Assembly (NCBI RefSeq): GCF_024323335.1
Contig: NC_066581.1
Span: 176,941,330-177,005,329 of the forward strand
Direction of reading: 5' to 3'
DNA from: Lathyrus oleraceus
Lineage: Eukaryota > Streptophyta > Magnoliopsida > Fabales > Fabaceae
DNA: 64,000 bases
Position 1 is the stretch's first letter. Every line of letters starts with the position of its first letter. Shown one piece after another: positions 1-9,217 of the stretch. Under the pieces are notes generated by a model. The model made no database searches, was not told the DNA's origin, and saw nothing but the letters and a program-made list of their open reading frames with translations. Position numbers and translations under genes: made by a program.

Positions 1-658
1 ATCCAAAGCCCTTAAAATTTACAGCAATTTTCAATGTTTATTAAGCACGTACCTTTAAAGCTCTTATGTTTCATGATGCAATGTTTATCATAAATTCGGA
101 CGTCATTTTTGCAAACAAAACAGTAAAATGAAAATGAACACAGAGATGTACTGAATAACATTATTTTATTGATTGAGTGGCCTCTGAATAGGCATTTACA
201 TCAGGAAGCAATCCCTGGAAAGAGGTAATTGCACAACAGATAAAAACAGAACTTAATCTAATGGCAATGTGAAATGGATTTCTATTGGGTTCCAATTCTA
301 CTATGATTCGCTTGTCTTCAAGATCCTCCAGATGATCAACTTTCCGAAAAAGGTGATTGGATTGTTTCCTATCCTTCAAAAGTTTCCGATTATCGACACG
401 ATATGATATTCAGAACTACTCAGAACGCAGCCATTCGCTTAATCCCTAACTTTTGCCTGGATCGCCCTTTCGGGTTTTCAATCCACCGGGGTAACTATTT
501 TTGCCTAAGTTGCCCTTTCAGGTTTTCAACTTACCGGGTGTACAATCTTTTCATTTTTTAATCCCTAAATTTTGCCTGAACCTTTTTCATTTTCTTGGTT
601 CGCCGGGATGCCCATTTTTTTCCCTGGACTATTCTTTTTATCGTCCAGCGGGTCTATT
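1..658 (-). other. Ogre-A 3' UTR
   Basis: This is the non-coding 3' region downstream of the pol stop codon. Part of it (around 250-350) resembles Ogre-C around 33090-33160, so it is shared element sequence. A 72-codon minus-strand frame at 161-379 shows no recognisable domain and I do not count it as a gene. The stretch next to pol (458-648) holds the hairpin repeats listed separately. Confidence 0.7.
458..648 (-). repeat. Ogre-A post-pol hairpin array (2 canonical, 2 degenerate)
   Basis: In the sense (minus) RNA two canonical units occur at 485-458 and 533-506. Each is a 7-nt arm, AAAA, a 3-nt strand, GAAA, the 3-nt partner and the matching 7-nt arm. Arms are TGGATTG/CGATCCA (one U-G wobble) and TAAGTTG/CAACTTA (perfect). 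Inner stems are CCC/GGG and CCT/GGG around GAAA. Two further units keep only the outer stem: GAACC/GGTTC at 578-601 and CTGGAC/GTCCAG at 624-648. Units are linked by GGCAAAA and CCGG-type spacers. The array begins about 10 nt past the pol stop. Confidence 0.75.
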
Positions 659-3600
659 TTATGCGAAGTATTTTTTAGCTGCGTCTGAGTTCACAGGGGA
701 AGTGAAGTTTTCACCATACATAGTTGCAAGCATTAAGGCTCCACCATCAAAAACCTTGGTGACAATATACGGTCCATCATAGTTAGGAGTCCACTTGCCC
801 CTGTGATCTGTCTGAAGAGGAAGTATCCTTTTCAACACCAAATCTCCGACTTGGAAGCATCGAGGACGCACTTTCTGATCAAAGTCTCTCTTCATCCGAC
901 TCAGATACAATTGCCCATGACAAATGGCTGCCATTCGCTTCTCTTCGATAAGACTCAACTCATTGAACCTTGTCAGAACCCATTCAGCTTCGCCTAACTT
1001 GACATCCAGCAGGACTCTTAGAGAAGGAATCTCCACTTCAACAGGTAAGACTGCTTTCATACCATACACAAAGGAGTAAGGGGTTGCCCTGGTCGATGTA
1101 CGTACTGAAGTACGGTACCCATGCAAGGCGAAGGGTAGCATCTCATGCCAATCTCTGTACATAACGACCATCTTCTGCACAATCTTCTTTATGTTCTTAT
1201 TTGCTGCCTTAACAACACCGTTCATCTTAGGACGGTAAGGGGAAGAATTGTGATGCTGAATGTTGAAGTTCTTGCACAACTCCTTCATCATTTTGTTATT
1301 GAGATTAGAACCATTATCAGTAATGATTCTTTCGGGAATCCCATAACGACAAATGATTTCTTTCTTAATGAATCGGGCAACCACATGTCTGGTGACCTTT
1401 GCAAATGACGTTGCTTCGACCCACTTGGTGAAATAGTCGATGGCAACAAGGATGAAGCGATGCCCATTGGAAGCAGTCGGCTCAATCTTTCCAATCATGT
1501 CAATGCCCCACATAGCAAACGGCCACGGCGAATACATCACATTCAGAGGATTTGGAAGTACATGCACCTTATCAGCATAAATATGGCATTTATGACACTT
1601 CCGAGCATATTTGAAACAATCAGATTCCATGGTCATCCAGTAATAACCCGCTCTCAACAATTTCTTAGCCATAGCATGTCCGCCGGCATGAGTATCGAAG
1701 GAGCCTTCATGAACTTCCTGCATTAACATGTCTGCTTCGTGTCTATCCACGCATCTGAGCAAAACCATGTTGAAGTTCCTCTTATACAGCACATCGTCTT
1801 TGTTCAAGAAGAAACTGCCTGCCAATCTTCTCAAAGTCTTTCTATCATTGTTGGATGCCCCTGTAGGGTATTCTTGATTCTTCAGAAAGCACTTGATGTC
1901 GTGATACCAGGGCTTGTCATCAACTACCAGTTCAGCAGCAAACACATACGCGACCCTATCAAGGCGCATAACATCGATCCTGGGAACATGGTTCCACCGA
2001 ATCACCTTGATCATGGAGGATAGAGTAGTAAGAGCGTCTGACATATGGTTCTCATCACGAGGTATATGATACAGCTTTACTGTTGTGAAGAAAGTCAACA
2101 GTCTTCTCGTGTAATCTCTATAGGGGACCAGATTAGGCTGGAGAGTATTCCAATCACCATTCACTTGATTGATCACTATAACTGAATCTCTGAAAATGTC
2201 TAGAGTCTTGATTCTCAAATCAATGACTTGCTCAATAACCAAGATACATACTTCATACTCAGCTTCATTATTGGTGCACTCAAAAGTCAGACGAGCGGTG
2301 AAAGGCATGTGGGCACCTTTCGAAATGGTAATGACAACACCAATTCCACTTCCTTTGGCATTTACGGCCCCATCAAACGTTAAAGTCCACTTTTCATCTA
2401 GATCAGGTCCCTCCTCAACAACTGGCTCTTCACAGTCTTTCATCTTAAGGAACATGATGTCTTCATCCGGAAAATCAAACTTCATCGGCTCATAATGATC
2501 AATCGGCTGCTGAGCAAGATAGTCTGACAGAATACTCCCTTTGATGGCTTTTTGGGATGTATACTGGATGTCGTACTCTGTCAGTACCATTTGCCAACGA
2601 GCAACCCTTCCGGTGAGAGCTGGCTTCTCAAATATATACTTGACTGGATCCATTTTGGCGATCAGTAAGGTTGTGTGAGTCAGCATGTATTGTCTCAATC
2701 GCTTAGCAGCCCATGCAAGTGCACAACATGTCTTTTCAAGCATTGAGTATCTCGACTCGCAATTTGTGAATTTTTTACTCAGGTAGTAGATGGCATGCTC
2801 TTTCCTACCTGTCTCGTCGTGTTGCCCGAGAACACAACCCATGGAATTGTCAAGTACTGTCAAATACATAATCAGCGGTCTCCCTGGGACTGGAGGCATA
2901 AGGATTGGAGGATTCTGCAAATACTCTTTTATCTTGTCGAAAGCCCTTTGGAAATCATCATTCCACCTGATAGCCTGATCTTTTCTTAACAATTTGAATA
3001 TTGGCTCACACGTGGTTGTTAGGTGAGAGATGAACCTTGCAATGTAGTTCAACCTCCCTAAGAAACCACATACTTGTTTTTCTGTTCTTGACTCAGGCAT
3101 TTCTTGTATTGCTTTTACTTTGGCCGGATCTACCTCAATCCCTTTTTCGCTAACAACAAAACCCAACAGTTTTCCAGATCTCACCCTGAAAGTACACTTG
3201 TTCGGATTAAGCCTCAACTTGAATTTCCTCAATCGCTCGAACAGATTCTGCAAATTCACCAAATGTTGTCCTTCCGTCTGAGATTTGGCAATCATATCAT
3301 CAACATAAACCTCGATTTCATGATGAATCATATCATGGAAAAGAGTTACCATAGCTCGTTGATATGTTGCCCCAACTTTTTTCAGGCCAAACAGCATCAC
3401 CTTGTAGCAGAAGGTGCCCCATGGGGTTATGAAAGTTGTCTTCTCCATGTCTTCTGGTGCCATCTTAATTTGATTATAGCTAGAAAATCCATCCATGAAG
3501 GAGAATACCGAGAACTGAGCCGTGTTATCCACCAAAACGTCGATGTGAGGTAGTGGGAAATCATCTTTAGGACTAGCTCTGTTCAGATCCCGGTAGTCAA

Positions 3601-4126
3601 CACCTATCCGTAGCTTTCCATCCTTCTTAGGTACTGGAACGATATTTGCAACCCATGGCGGATAATTTGTAACCGCTAGAAACCCTACATCCAACTGTTT
3701 TTGCACTTCTTCCTTTATCTTGACAGCCATCTCTGGTCTTGTTCTTTTGAGCTTTTGCTTGACCGGAGGATAATCCTCTTTGAGAGGAAAACGGTGTACC
3801 ACAATGTCTGTGTCAAGCTCTGGCATTCCTGATAAGACCAAACGAAGATGTCAACACACTCTTGCAGCAATTCAATCAGCCCCTTCTTCACATTATCTTC
3901 CAAAGCAACCCCTATCTTGATCTCTCTCTTGACGTCCTCGATGCCGAGATTAATCACTTCAATAGACTCTTGATATGGTTGAATGACCCTTTCCTTATGT
4001 TTTAACAACCTGGCAAGTTCTTCAGGGAGTTCACAGTCTTCATCACCCTCTTCTTCAGCTTGAAAGATTGGATTTTCAAAGTCGAAGCGAGCCATAGCAG
4101 AACTGTTATCAATAGGATCCGGTGAC
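659..4126 (-). pseudogene. pol: Ogre-A pol: RT, RNase H, archaeal RNase H, integrase (frameshifted)
   Basis: Polyprotein that would copy the RNA and integrate the cDNA. The exon opens just after the intron and reads in one frame to about 3838, where a short deletion just after the FVWSYQ motif shifts it; a 1060-codon frame (3841-659) then stays open. In that frame RT has FMDG near residue 117 and YVDD at 179-182, RNase H spans about 320-445 and a second archaeal-type RNase H about 487-605 (D490, D552, D602). The integrase zinc motif includes H711 and C749/C752. Integrase has D781 and D842, but the third catalytic position, exactly 35 residues on (residue 878, codon 1210-1208), is Lys rather than Glu. 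A GPY-type end and KKYFA terminus follow. The two lesions make it non-functional. Confidence 0.88.
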
Positions 4127-4389
4127 CTGCATCTGCATGAGTGATGGTATGTGCTTATGAGTGTGAACAAGAAGTGGAAAATAAACAAACATTGCCAAAT
4201 ACATTTTTTTAATTTTTTTGAAAACTGCAAAAATAGAAAGACAGTGAAGAAAATATTTGAATGCAAAAAAAACGTCCTTTATTTATGATAAAAAATGCAG
4301 GTAGTCACATAGATGAGCCCTACAATGAGTCATTATGCCCTGGGCGGAATGTAAGACTTGGATATGCATGAATAAACAAAGAAAATTAC
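4127..4389 (-). other. Ogre-type intron between gag-pro and pol (Ogre-A)
   Basis: The donor reads GA|GTAATT, with GT at 4389-4388. Two acceptors 6 nt apart, TGCAG ending at 4133 and at 4127, both join the upstream codon start GA in frame to the pol exon. Without splicing, the frame stops at TAA (4388-4386), which overlaps the donor. Ogre elements are known to carry a spliced intron in this region; the exact sites are my inference from frame and from agreement with the two other elements here. Confidence 0.7.
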
Positions 4390-4778
4390 TCTTCAAGAAG
4401 AGTGGCTTTGATAATCTCTTCAGAAGACCAATTGCGGAGAACTTCACCCGGGACCCTTGGACGCACCCAATTGTCAATGTCGCAATCACTATCCTCATCT
4501 TCTTCTTTGATTGCAGAGATCTGGCCATACTGAATAATGCCAGCACTGGAGAAAGTAATCGGCCCCTGACGAGTCTGAGGCGTTGAAGTTGTAGAAGTCA
4601 ATGCTGGCTGATACCCAATCCCAAACTTGTCTTCTCTTACAGGTAAATCCAACAGGCATCCCTTACCGGGAGCAACACCTGAATTTACCAAGGCTTGTAC
4701 CTGCTTGAAGGACAAAATAGAGGCACCTGCTTCAACCTCTTCCATTGGAGTTGCATCCTTGACTTGAACTGCCTCAAA
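4390..4778 (-). pseudogene. Ogre-A gag-pro C-terminal remnant
   Basis: Open frame matching the segment between protease and intron in Ogre-C and Ogre-E: a conserved block ending in DKFGIGY corresponds to DKFGLGF in Ogre-C, followed by an acidic tail (DEDSDCDIDNW). The aspartic protease motif and all of gag are absent. The frame continues upstream to 4880, but there it is GCAT-rich sequence resembling the untranslated spacer before ORF1 or gag in the other elements, so a deletion probably joins leader to this point near 4770-4780. It cannot make a working Gag or protease. Confidence 0.7.
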
Positions 4779-5609
4779 GTGGTGTGATGCAATGCAAAAT
4801 GAATGCAAAATGATGTGATGCAATGCAGTGACATGGGAATCAGGATTACTGCATCTGCTTGAACAACTGTCAGGTCGCACTGTCTAAAGAGAAAACCACT
4901 GAGGAACATATAAGAGATCCAAGATCCGCTCCAACAAGAATGCCAGAAACCAGGTTGGTTGAAGGTTAAGGTTTCCTGAATTTAGCCTGCCTCTCACTGT
5001 TAGGTTTTAAGAACAGAAGTTCGCCAGCTTCTAGTCCTTCAGTCGAGAATAATACGTTTACCAGTCAAGGTTTGGCATTATTTATGAGACAAAAGACATC
5101 CACTGACTCGCCTCAACAGGACATCTTAAAAGCAAGTTCCTAGCTTCGGGGTCCTCGGATTGAGCAGCGAGAATGCGCCCACCAGAGCTAACATAATCGC
5201 GTCTCGGAGGAGAGGCCTCAACTGGGTCCTCGGGAAATGGTCACCACAGTCGACGATTTCTAAAGGAACATCATGTTGTTACGGAACATCCGTAGAACAA
5301 AATATATCCAAAAGAAACCTCGTCTGGGTGTGGCTCTTCATGAACGACTTAACGTAGCAATATACTACGCAAGTCTCATGACTATCCACTCTAAAACCTG
5401 TGTGTACGCTCAAGCCTGGGTAGTGGGCTTATCTCTCATAGAACAACCCATCCCAACAAACAGAACCAGCAGATACAACAATCATATGTACACAATGCAC
5501 TAAGATAAAGCAGATAAATGCTGAAAGTAAATAACTGTACAAAAGAATAAACACCCAACAAACAAGAAACTCACAAAAGCTAGGAGGGACTCGCATAGGG
5601 AAACAAGGG
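4779..5609 (-). other. Ogre-A leader with deletion scar
   Basis: Non-coding sequence between the primer binding site and the gag-pro remnant. Bases 4785-4835 are built of GCAT/GCAA-rich words like those upstream of ORF1 and gag in Ogre-C and Ogre-E. Where complete elements carry ORF1 and gag (about 4 kb) nothing coding is seen, so one large deletion is inferred. Short frames here (for example 5429-5653) have no recognisable domain. Confidence 0.6.
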
Positions 5610-5627
5610 TCCCTAGCAGATTCGCCA
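5610..5627 (-). other. Ogre-A primer binding site
   Basis: On the minus strand it reads TGGCGAATCTGCTAGGGA, two nucleotides from the LTR edge at 5630. It matches the Ogre-C site TGGCGACTCTGCTGGGGA at 16 of 18 positions. Ogre elements are reported to use a tRNA-Arg primer; I cannot confirm the tRNA from this sequence. Confidence 0.7.
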
Positions 5628-5826
5628 GCTGTCGCAATTGGGCAAAAAAACAACCGGCGAAAAAAGAAAACAGAAGACTCGCCACCGTTCGTTATTTATC
5701 CGAAAGGAGGGAAAGGAAACGATCGAAGAAAACCTGAAGAAAAAAAGGAAAAGACAAGGTCTCGCAACCAAATCTTGGGTTCGGTTGTCGATTATGCGAA
5801 GGGAAGGTATTAGCACCCCTACGCAT

Positions 5827-5842
5827 CCGTAGTACTCTACGG
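5827..5842. promoter_or_regulatory. Conserved LTR hairpin, AGTA tetraloop (Ogre-A)
   Basis: Perfect 6-bp stem CCGTAG/CTACGG around TACT (AGTA in the sense RNA), 7 nt from the conserved GGTATTAGCACCCC box at 5806-5819. Ogre-D, Ogre-E and Ogre-B have the same loop and position with different stem sequences that still pair. Confidence 0.65.
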
Positions 5843-5948
5843 GATCCACTCTTGTTGTTCTAATCTATAGGGTGTAAGTTTATCTAATGTACTATTTACT
5901 AAAAGAAAGTCAAAAGAAAATGACTTGCAAGGATGTCGCATCCACTGC

Positions 5949-6086
5949 CTACGTATCTCATCTGAGTATGAGAATCAGAGTCTTCGTAGGTCGGCTACCT
6001 ATGGGCTAAAGAGAAGTGTGTTCGGTAAGATCTCACGTCTTATGCCTACGTATCTCATCTGGAATGAGAATCAGAGCAAGAGGTAG
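5949..6086. repeat. Two tandem CTACG/CGTAG-armed hairpin repeats (Ogre-A LTR)
   Basis: Unit 1 pairs CTACG (5949-5953) with CGTAG (5985-5989) and, inside, TCTCAT (5956-5961) with ATGAGA (5968-5973). Unit 2 repeats this about 97 bp on, with CTACG at 6046, TCTCAT at 6053, ATGAGA at 6064 and a weaker GTAG arm near 6083. A third unit lies beyond the SIRE insertion at 16628-16668, so SIRE landed in this small array. Confidence 0.65.
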
Positions 6087-6235
6087 TTCAGCTAACTACG
6101 GGAACCAGGGTCTCGATTGCAACTAGGGAAAGAGAAAGGGAAGGTCTCGATCGCAACGAGGGCGAGAGAAAAGAATCGCAACAAGGGCGAAAGGAGGAAA
6201 GGATTAGTTGTTAGTTGTCAGTCAAAACTCGGCAA

Positions 6236-6240
6236 GACAT
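6236..6240. repeat. Target-site duplication GACAT, left copy (SIRE)
   Basis: Identical to 16611-16615 on the far side of the element. It fixes both LTR ends and shows that SIRE inserted into the Ogre-A LTR. Confidence 0.95.
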
Positions 6241-7332
6241 TGTAAGAACAAAAATTGTTCTACAACAGATTCCATGATTTTGATGATAACAAAGGATGAA
6301 ACCAAAAGTGGCACCCTAACGAAAAGTTTCTAAGTATGCAGGGTTCTAAAGAAAGAAGGAAGAGATCTGATGATGTCATCAGATACAGAACCAGATCAGA
6401 TACAAATTATCAGAAGATAAGAAACATCTGAAGTAGAAACACGTTCAAAGAAAGTCTAACTCTGAGCAAAACAGCAAAATAACAGAAGCATCTAAACAAG
6501 AAGTACGCTCTAGAAGTTCTGACTCTGAAAAATGGTATGTCAAACTCCAGAAGCTCTCAGCGTTATCTGAAGAAACCATCAGAACTCCAAAGAGATCAAC
6601 ATCAGAAATTAGATAGCAAGATTCCAAGATTCTCAGATACACGAAGACTCTGATCATGGAATTACTAAATAAAAGAAGCGTAACGTTAACGTCAAGTAAA
6701 GATTTGCAAATGGATTTCCTAAATACAGAAAGAGACGTTAATCTCCAATTTCAATAAAGAAGGTACTATATGTGGTAAGTAGTCATTTCAAGGAGAGAAA
6801 GTCATTCTGACAAGAAGCTATTTAAGTTATGGCGTAAATTCATTTTATTATCCATCAGTTTCAACTACTACCTCACTGATATATAAAATGGGCTGCAATC
6901 AACATTGAAGACACAAGCAAGAAAAATACTGAAACATCAACGCATACAAAAACATTCTTACTCTTCAATCTTCACGAAGCTGTTGCTTGAAACGTGAAAC
7001 ATCTTGTTCTTACTGTTGTCATATTCGCTTATCTTAGAAGCACTCTAGATTACATAAGTTTTATCTTTGTTGTATTTCCTCAAGTGACTCTGTGTAGTCT
7101 GTATACTTGAGAGGACTAAGAGATCTTTCTCTTAGATGTTGTTTGTAATCAATCTTTCAAGATTAGTGGATTAAGTCCTTGTTGAAGGCGAAATAACCTT
7201 GGCCGGGTGGACTGGAGTAGCTTTGTGTTATAAGCGAACCAGTATAAAATTCCTTGTGTGATTTTCATTTTTGAAAAAGCGCTTATTTTCCAAAACAATT
7301 CAAACCCCCCTTTCTTGTTTTTCTCACCTTCA
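6241..7332 (+). repeat. SIRE 5' LTR
   Basis: 1092 bp, TG to CA. A TATA-like box (TATATAAA) lies at 6880-6887. The sequence after it would be the transcribed leader. The 3' copy has the same length. Confidence 0.97.
6880..6887 (+). promoter_or_regulatory. TATA box in SIRE 5' LTR
   Basis: TATATAAA in the middle of the LTR, the usual place for the element's RNA polymerase II promoter, about 450 bp before the LTR end. It is conserved in the 3' LTR at 16158-16165. Confidence 0.65.
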
Positions 7333-7334
7333 AT

Positions 7335-7346
7335 TGGTATCAGAGC
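7335..7346 (+). other. SIRE primer binding site (initiator tRNA-Met)
   Basis: TGGTATCAGAGC, two bases after the LTR. This is the standard plant copia priming site, complementary to the 3' end of initiator methionine tRNA. Confidence 0.95.
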
Positions 7347-7414
7347 TCCGGCTCTGTTATTGATTTTCTAATCAAACACTTAACAGTGTAGAGAGATCCA
7401 GAACGAGAAAAACT

Positions 7415-9217
7415 ATGGCCCACACAAATGAAAAGGATAGTTACAATGCTAAGCCTCCTGTTTTTGATGGAGAGAAATTCGATTACTGGAAAGATAGAAT
7501 TGAAAGTTTCTTTCTAGGCTATGATGCTGATCTCTGGGACATTGTCACAGATGGATACAAACCTCCTGTCACAGAGGATGGAGCTGAAGTTCCCAGAAGT
7601 AAGATGTCAGATGATCAGAAGCGAGTTTTCAAGAATCATCACAAGGCCAGAACCATACTCCCCAATGCTATATCTTACAACGAGTATGAAAAGATCACCA
7701 ACAGAGAAACAGCCAAAGACATACTTGACTCTCTGAGGATGACTCATGAAGGAAACTCTCAAGTCAAAGAGACAAAGGCTCTGGCGCTTATCCAGAAATA
7801 TGAAGCTTTCAAAATGGAAGATGATGAAGTCATAGAGGCAATGTTCTCTAGATTCCAAACTCTGATTGCAGGTCTCAAGGTTCTAGACAAAGGATACACA
7901 ACTGCAGACCACGTCAAAAAGATAGTCAGAAGTCTGCCAAAGAAATGGAGACCCATGGTTACTGCTCTGAAGCTGTCAAAGGATCTGAACAATATCAGTC
8001 TTGAAGAACTTGTCAGTTCTCTCAGAAGCCATGAGATAGAACTAGAGGAAGATGAGCCTCAGAAAAGGAACAAGTCCGTAGCATTAAAATCCAAATATGA
8101 AAGACGCAAACCTGACAGAACCAAAGCTCTCCAGGCAGAAACTGAAGATACTGATGACTCTGAACCAGAAGATTCTGATGATGAAGAAGAATTATCCCTC
8201 CTGACCAGAAGAGTTAAACAACTCTGGAAAAAGAGGAACAACAACTTCAGAAGATCAAGACCCAGAGGGGATCGATCAGAATCAACCTCAAAAGGTAAAA
8301 CTAACAAAGATATTACTTGTTATGAATGTAAAGAAACAGGTCACTATAGGAATGAATGCCCCAAGCTAAAGAAAGACAATCCTAGAAAAGAAAGTTTCAA
8401 GAAAAATACCTTCAGGACAAAGAAAGGATTAATGGCTACCTGGGATGATAGTGAATCTGGGTCATCAGAATCTGACTCTGATGAAAAGGCCAACGTGGCA
8501 CTTATGGCTACCACAACCAGGAGCAGCTCAGATGAAGAATCTGAAGAGGTATTTTCTGAACTCTCTCGATCTGATCTAGAATCATGCCTGTCAGAAACTC
8601 TTAGCTCATATCAGAAATTAAAACAAAAGCTTAAAAACATAAAAGGCTGTCTTAAAGCAAAATTTGAAGAATGTGGCAAGCTTGAGATGACAATTCTAGC
8701 GCGAGAAGATACAATCAGATCTTTAACATTAGAAAGAGATGGAGCAAAAAGAAAAAGCTTAGAATTAGAAGAGGCGTTGTCTCAAGCACCACAAACTTCA
8801 AATAAAATAATTTTTGAATACGAAGAAGCCTTTCAGGAATTTCTGAAAAATGGAATAGGTAGGAGTATTATGGCATCCATGATTTATGGAGTCAGTCAGA
8901 ACAATAAAAAGGGAATTGGGTATGATCCTAAGGAAGTTAAAACTTCTTCTAGTGACCAACTTAAATCTCCATTTTCATATCACTATACACACACACAAGA
9001 ACAAAATTTTGAAAATGCTAGAAAACCCAAAGTTATAAGAAACTCTGGGAAGACTAATCAGAAAGGACCCAAGAAATTCTGGGTACCGAAAGATAAGATT
9101 GTGTATGTTGCAGATATCCTATGCAGCAAAGTTCAGACACCAGTCATGGTACCTGGACTCTGGATGCTCGCGACACATGACGGGAAGAAAGTCTATGTTC
9201 CAAAGTCTGGAACTTAA
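7415..9217 (+). CDS. gag: SIRE Gag
   Basis: A 600-residue structural protein that would form the particle and bind element RNA. The N-terminal copia Gag region opens with a PPVFDGEKFDYWK block typical of the UBN2/DUF4219 type. A CCHC zinc knuckle (CYECKETGHYRNEC) lies near residue 302, followed by acidic Ser/Asp/Glu-rich stretches and a coiled-coil-like segment near 390-460. The start at 7415 lies 68 bp after the primer site. It stops at TAA 9215-9217, about 120 bp into the overlapping pol frame, which is +1 relative to it. No internal stop is present, so this ORF may be translatable. Confidence 0.92.
   Translation: MAHTNEKDSYNAKPPVFDGEKFDYWKDRIESFFLGYDADLWDIVTDGYKPPVTEDGAEVPRSKMSDDQKRVFKNHHKARTILPNAISYNEYEKITNRETAKDILDSLRMTHEGNSQVKETKALALIQKYEAFKMEDDEVIEAMFSRFQTLIAGLKVLDKGYTTADHVKKIVRSLPKKWRPMVTALKLSKDLNNISLEELVSSLRSHEIELEEDEPQKRNKSVALKSKYERRKPDRTKALQAETEDTDDSEPEDSDDEEELSLLTRRVKQLWKKRNNNFRRSRPRGDRSESTSKGKTNKDITCYECKETGHYRNECPKLKKDNPRKESFKKNTFRTKKGLMATWDDSESGSSESDSDEKANVALMATTTRSSSDEESEEVFSELSRSDLESCLSETLSSYQKLKQKLKNIKGCLKAKFEECGKLEMTILAREDTIRSLTLERDGAKRKSLELEEALSQAPQTSNKIIFEYEEAFQEFLKNGIGRSIMASMIYGVSQNNKKGIGYDPKEVKTSSSDQLKSPFSYHYTHTQEQNFENARKPKVIRNSGKTNQKGPKKFWVPKDKIVYVADILCSKVQTPVMVPGLWMLATHDGKKVYVPKSGT

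Larger units (their letters stand above)
1..6240 (-). mobile_element. Ogre-A, Ty3/gypsy Tat-lineage element (3' LTR outside window)
   Basis: Read on the minus strand, the order is 5' LTR (its internal-side end at 5630), primer binding site, short leader, gag-pro tail, intron, pol, and 3' UTR running off the window start. Family assignment rests on the Tat-type RT-RNase H-archaeal RNase H-integrase order, the intron before RT and LTR motifs shared with the other Ogre copies here. ORF1, gag and the protease core are missing: only about 0.8 kb separates the primer site from the gag-pro tail, against about 5 kb in Ogre-C. The 5' LTR is split by the SIRE element and resumes at 16616. Confidence 0.85.
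5630..6240 (-). repeat. Ogre-A 5' LTR, internal-side part
   Basis: In plus orientation the LTR begins TGTCGCAATTGG (its 3' terminus ends in CA on the sense strand). It shares the ordered landmarks of the other Ogre LTRs here: ACTCGCCACCG, a purine-rich run, GGTATTAGCACCCC, a TACT-loop hairpin and CCTACGTAT. The SIRE element interrupts it at 6240/6241 and the rest continues at 16616. Confidence 0.8.

Noticed and set aside
161..379. 72-codon minus-strand ORF next to Ogre-A pol
   Set aside because: No recognisable domain, and part of it aligns with non-coding 3' UTR of Ogre-C; treated as chance.
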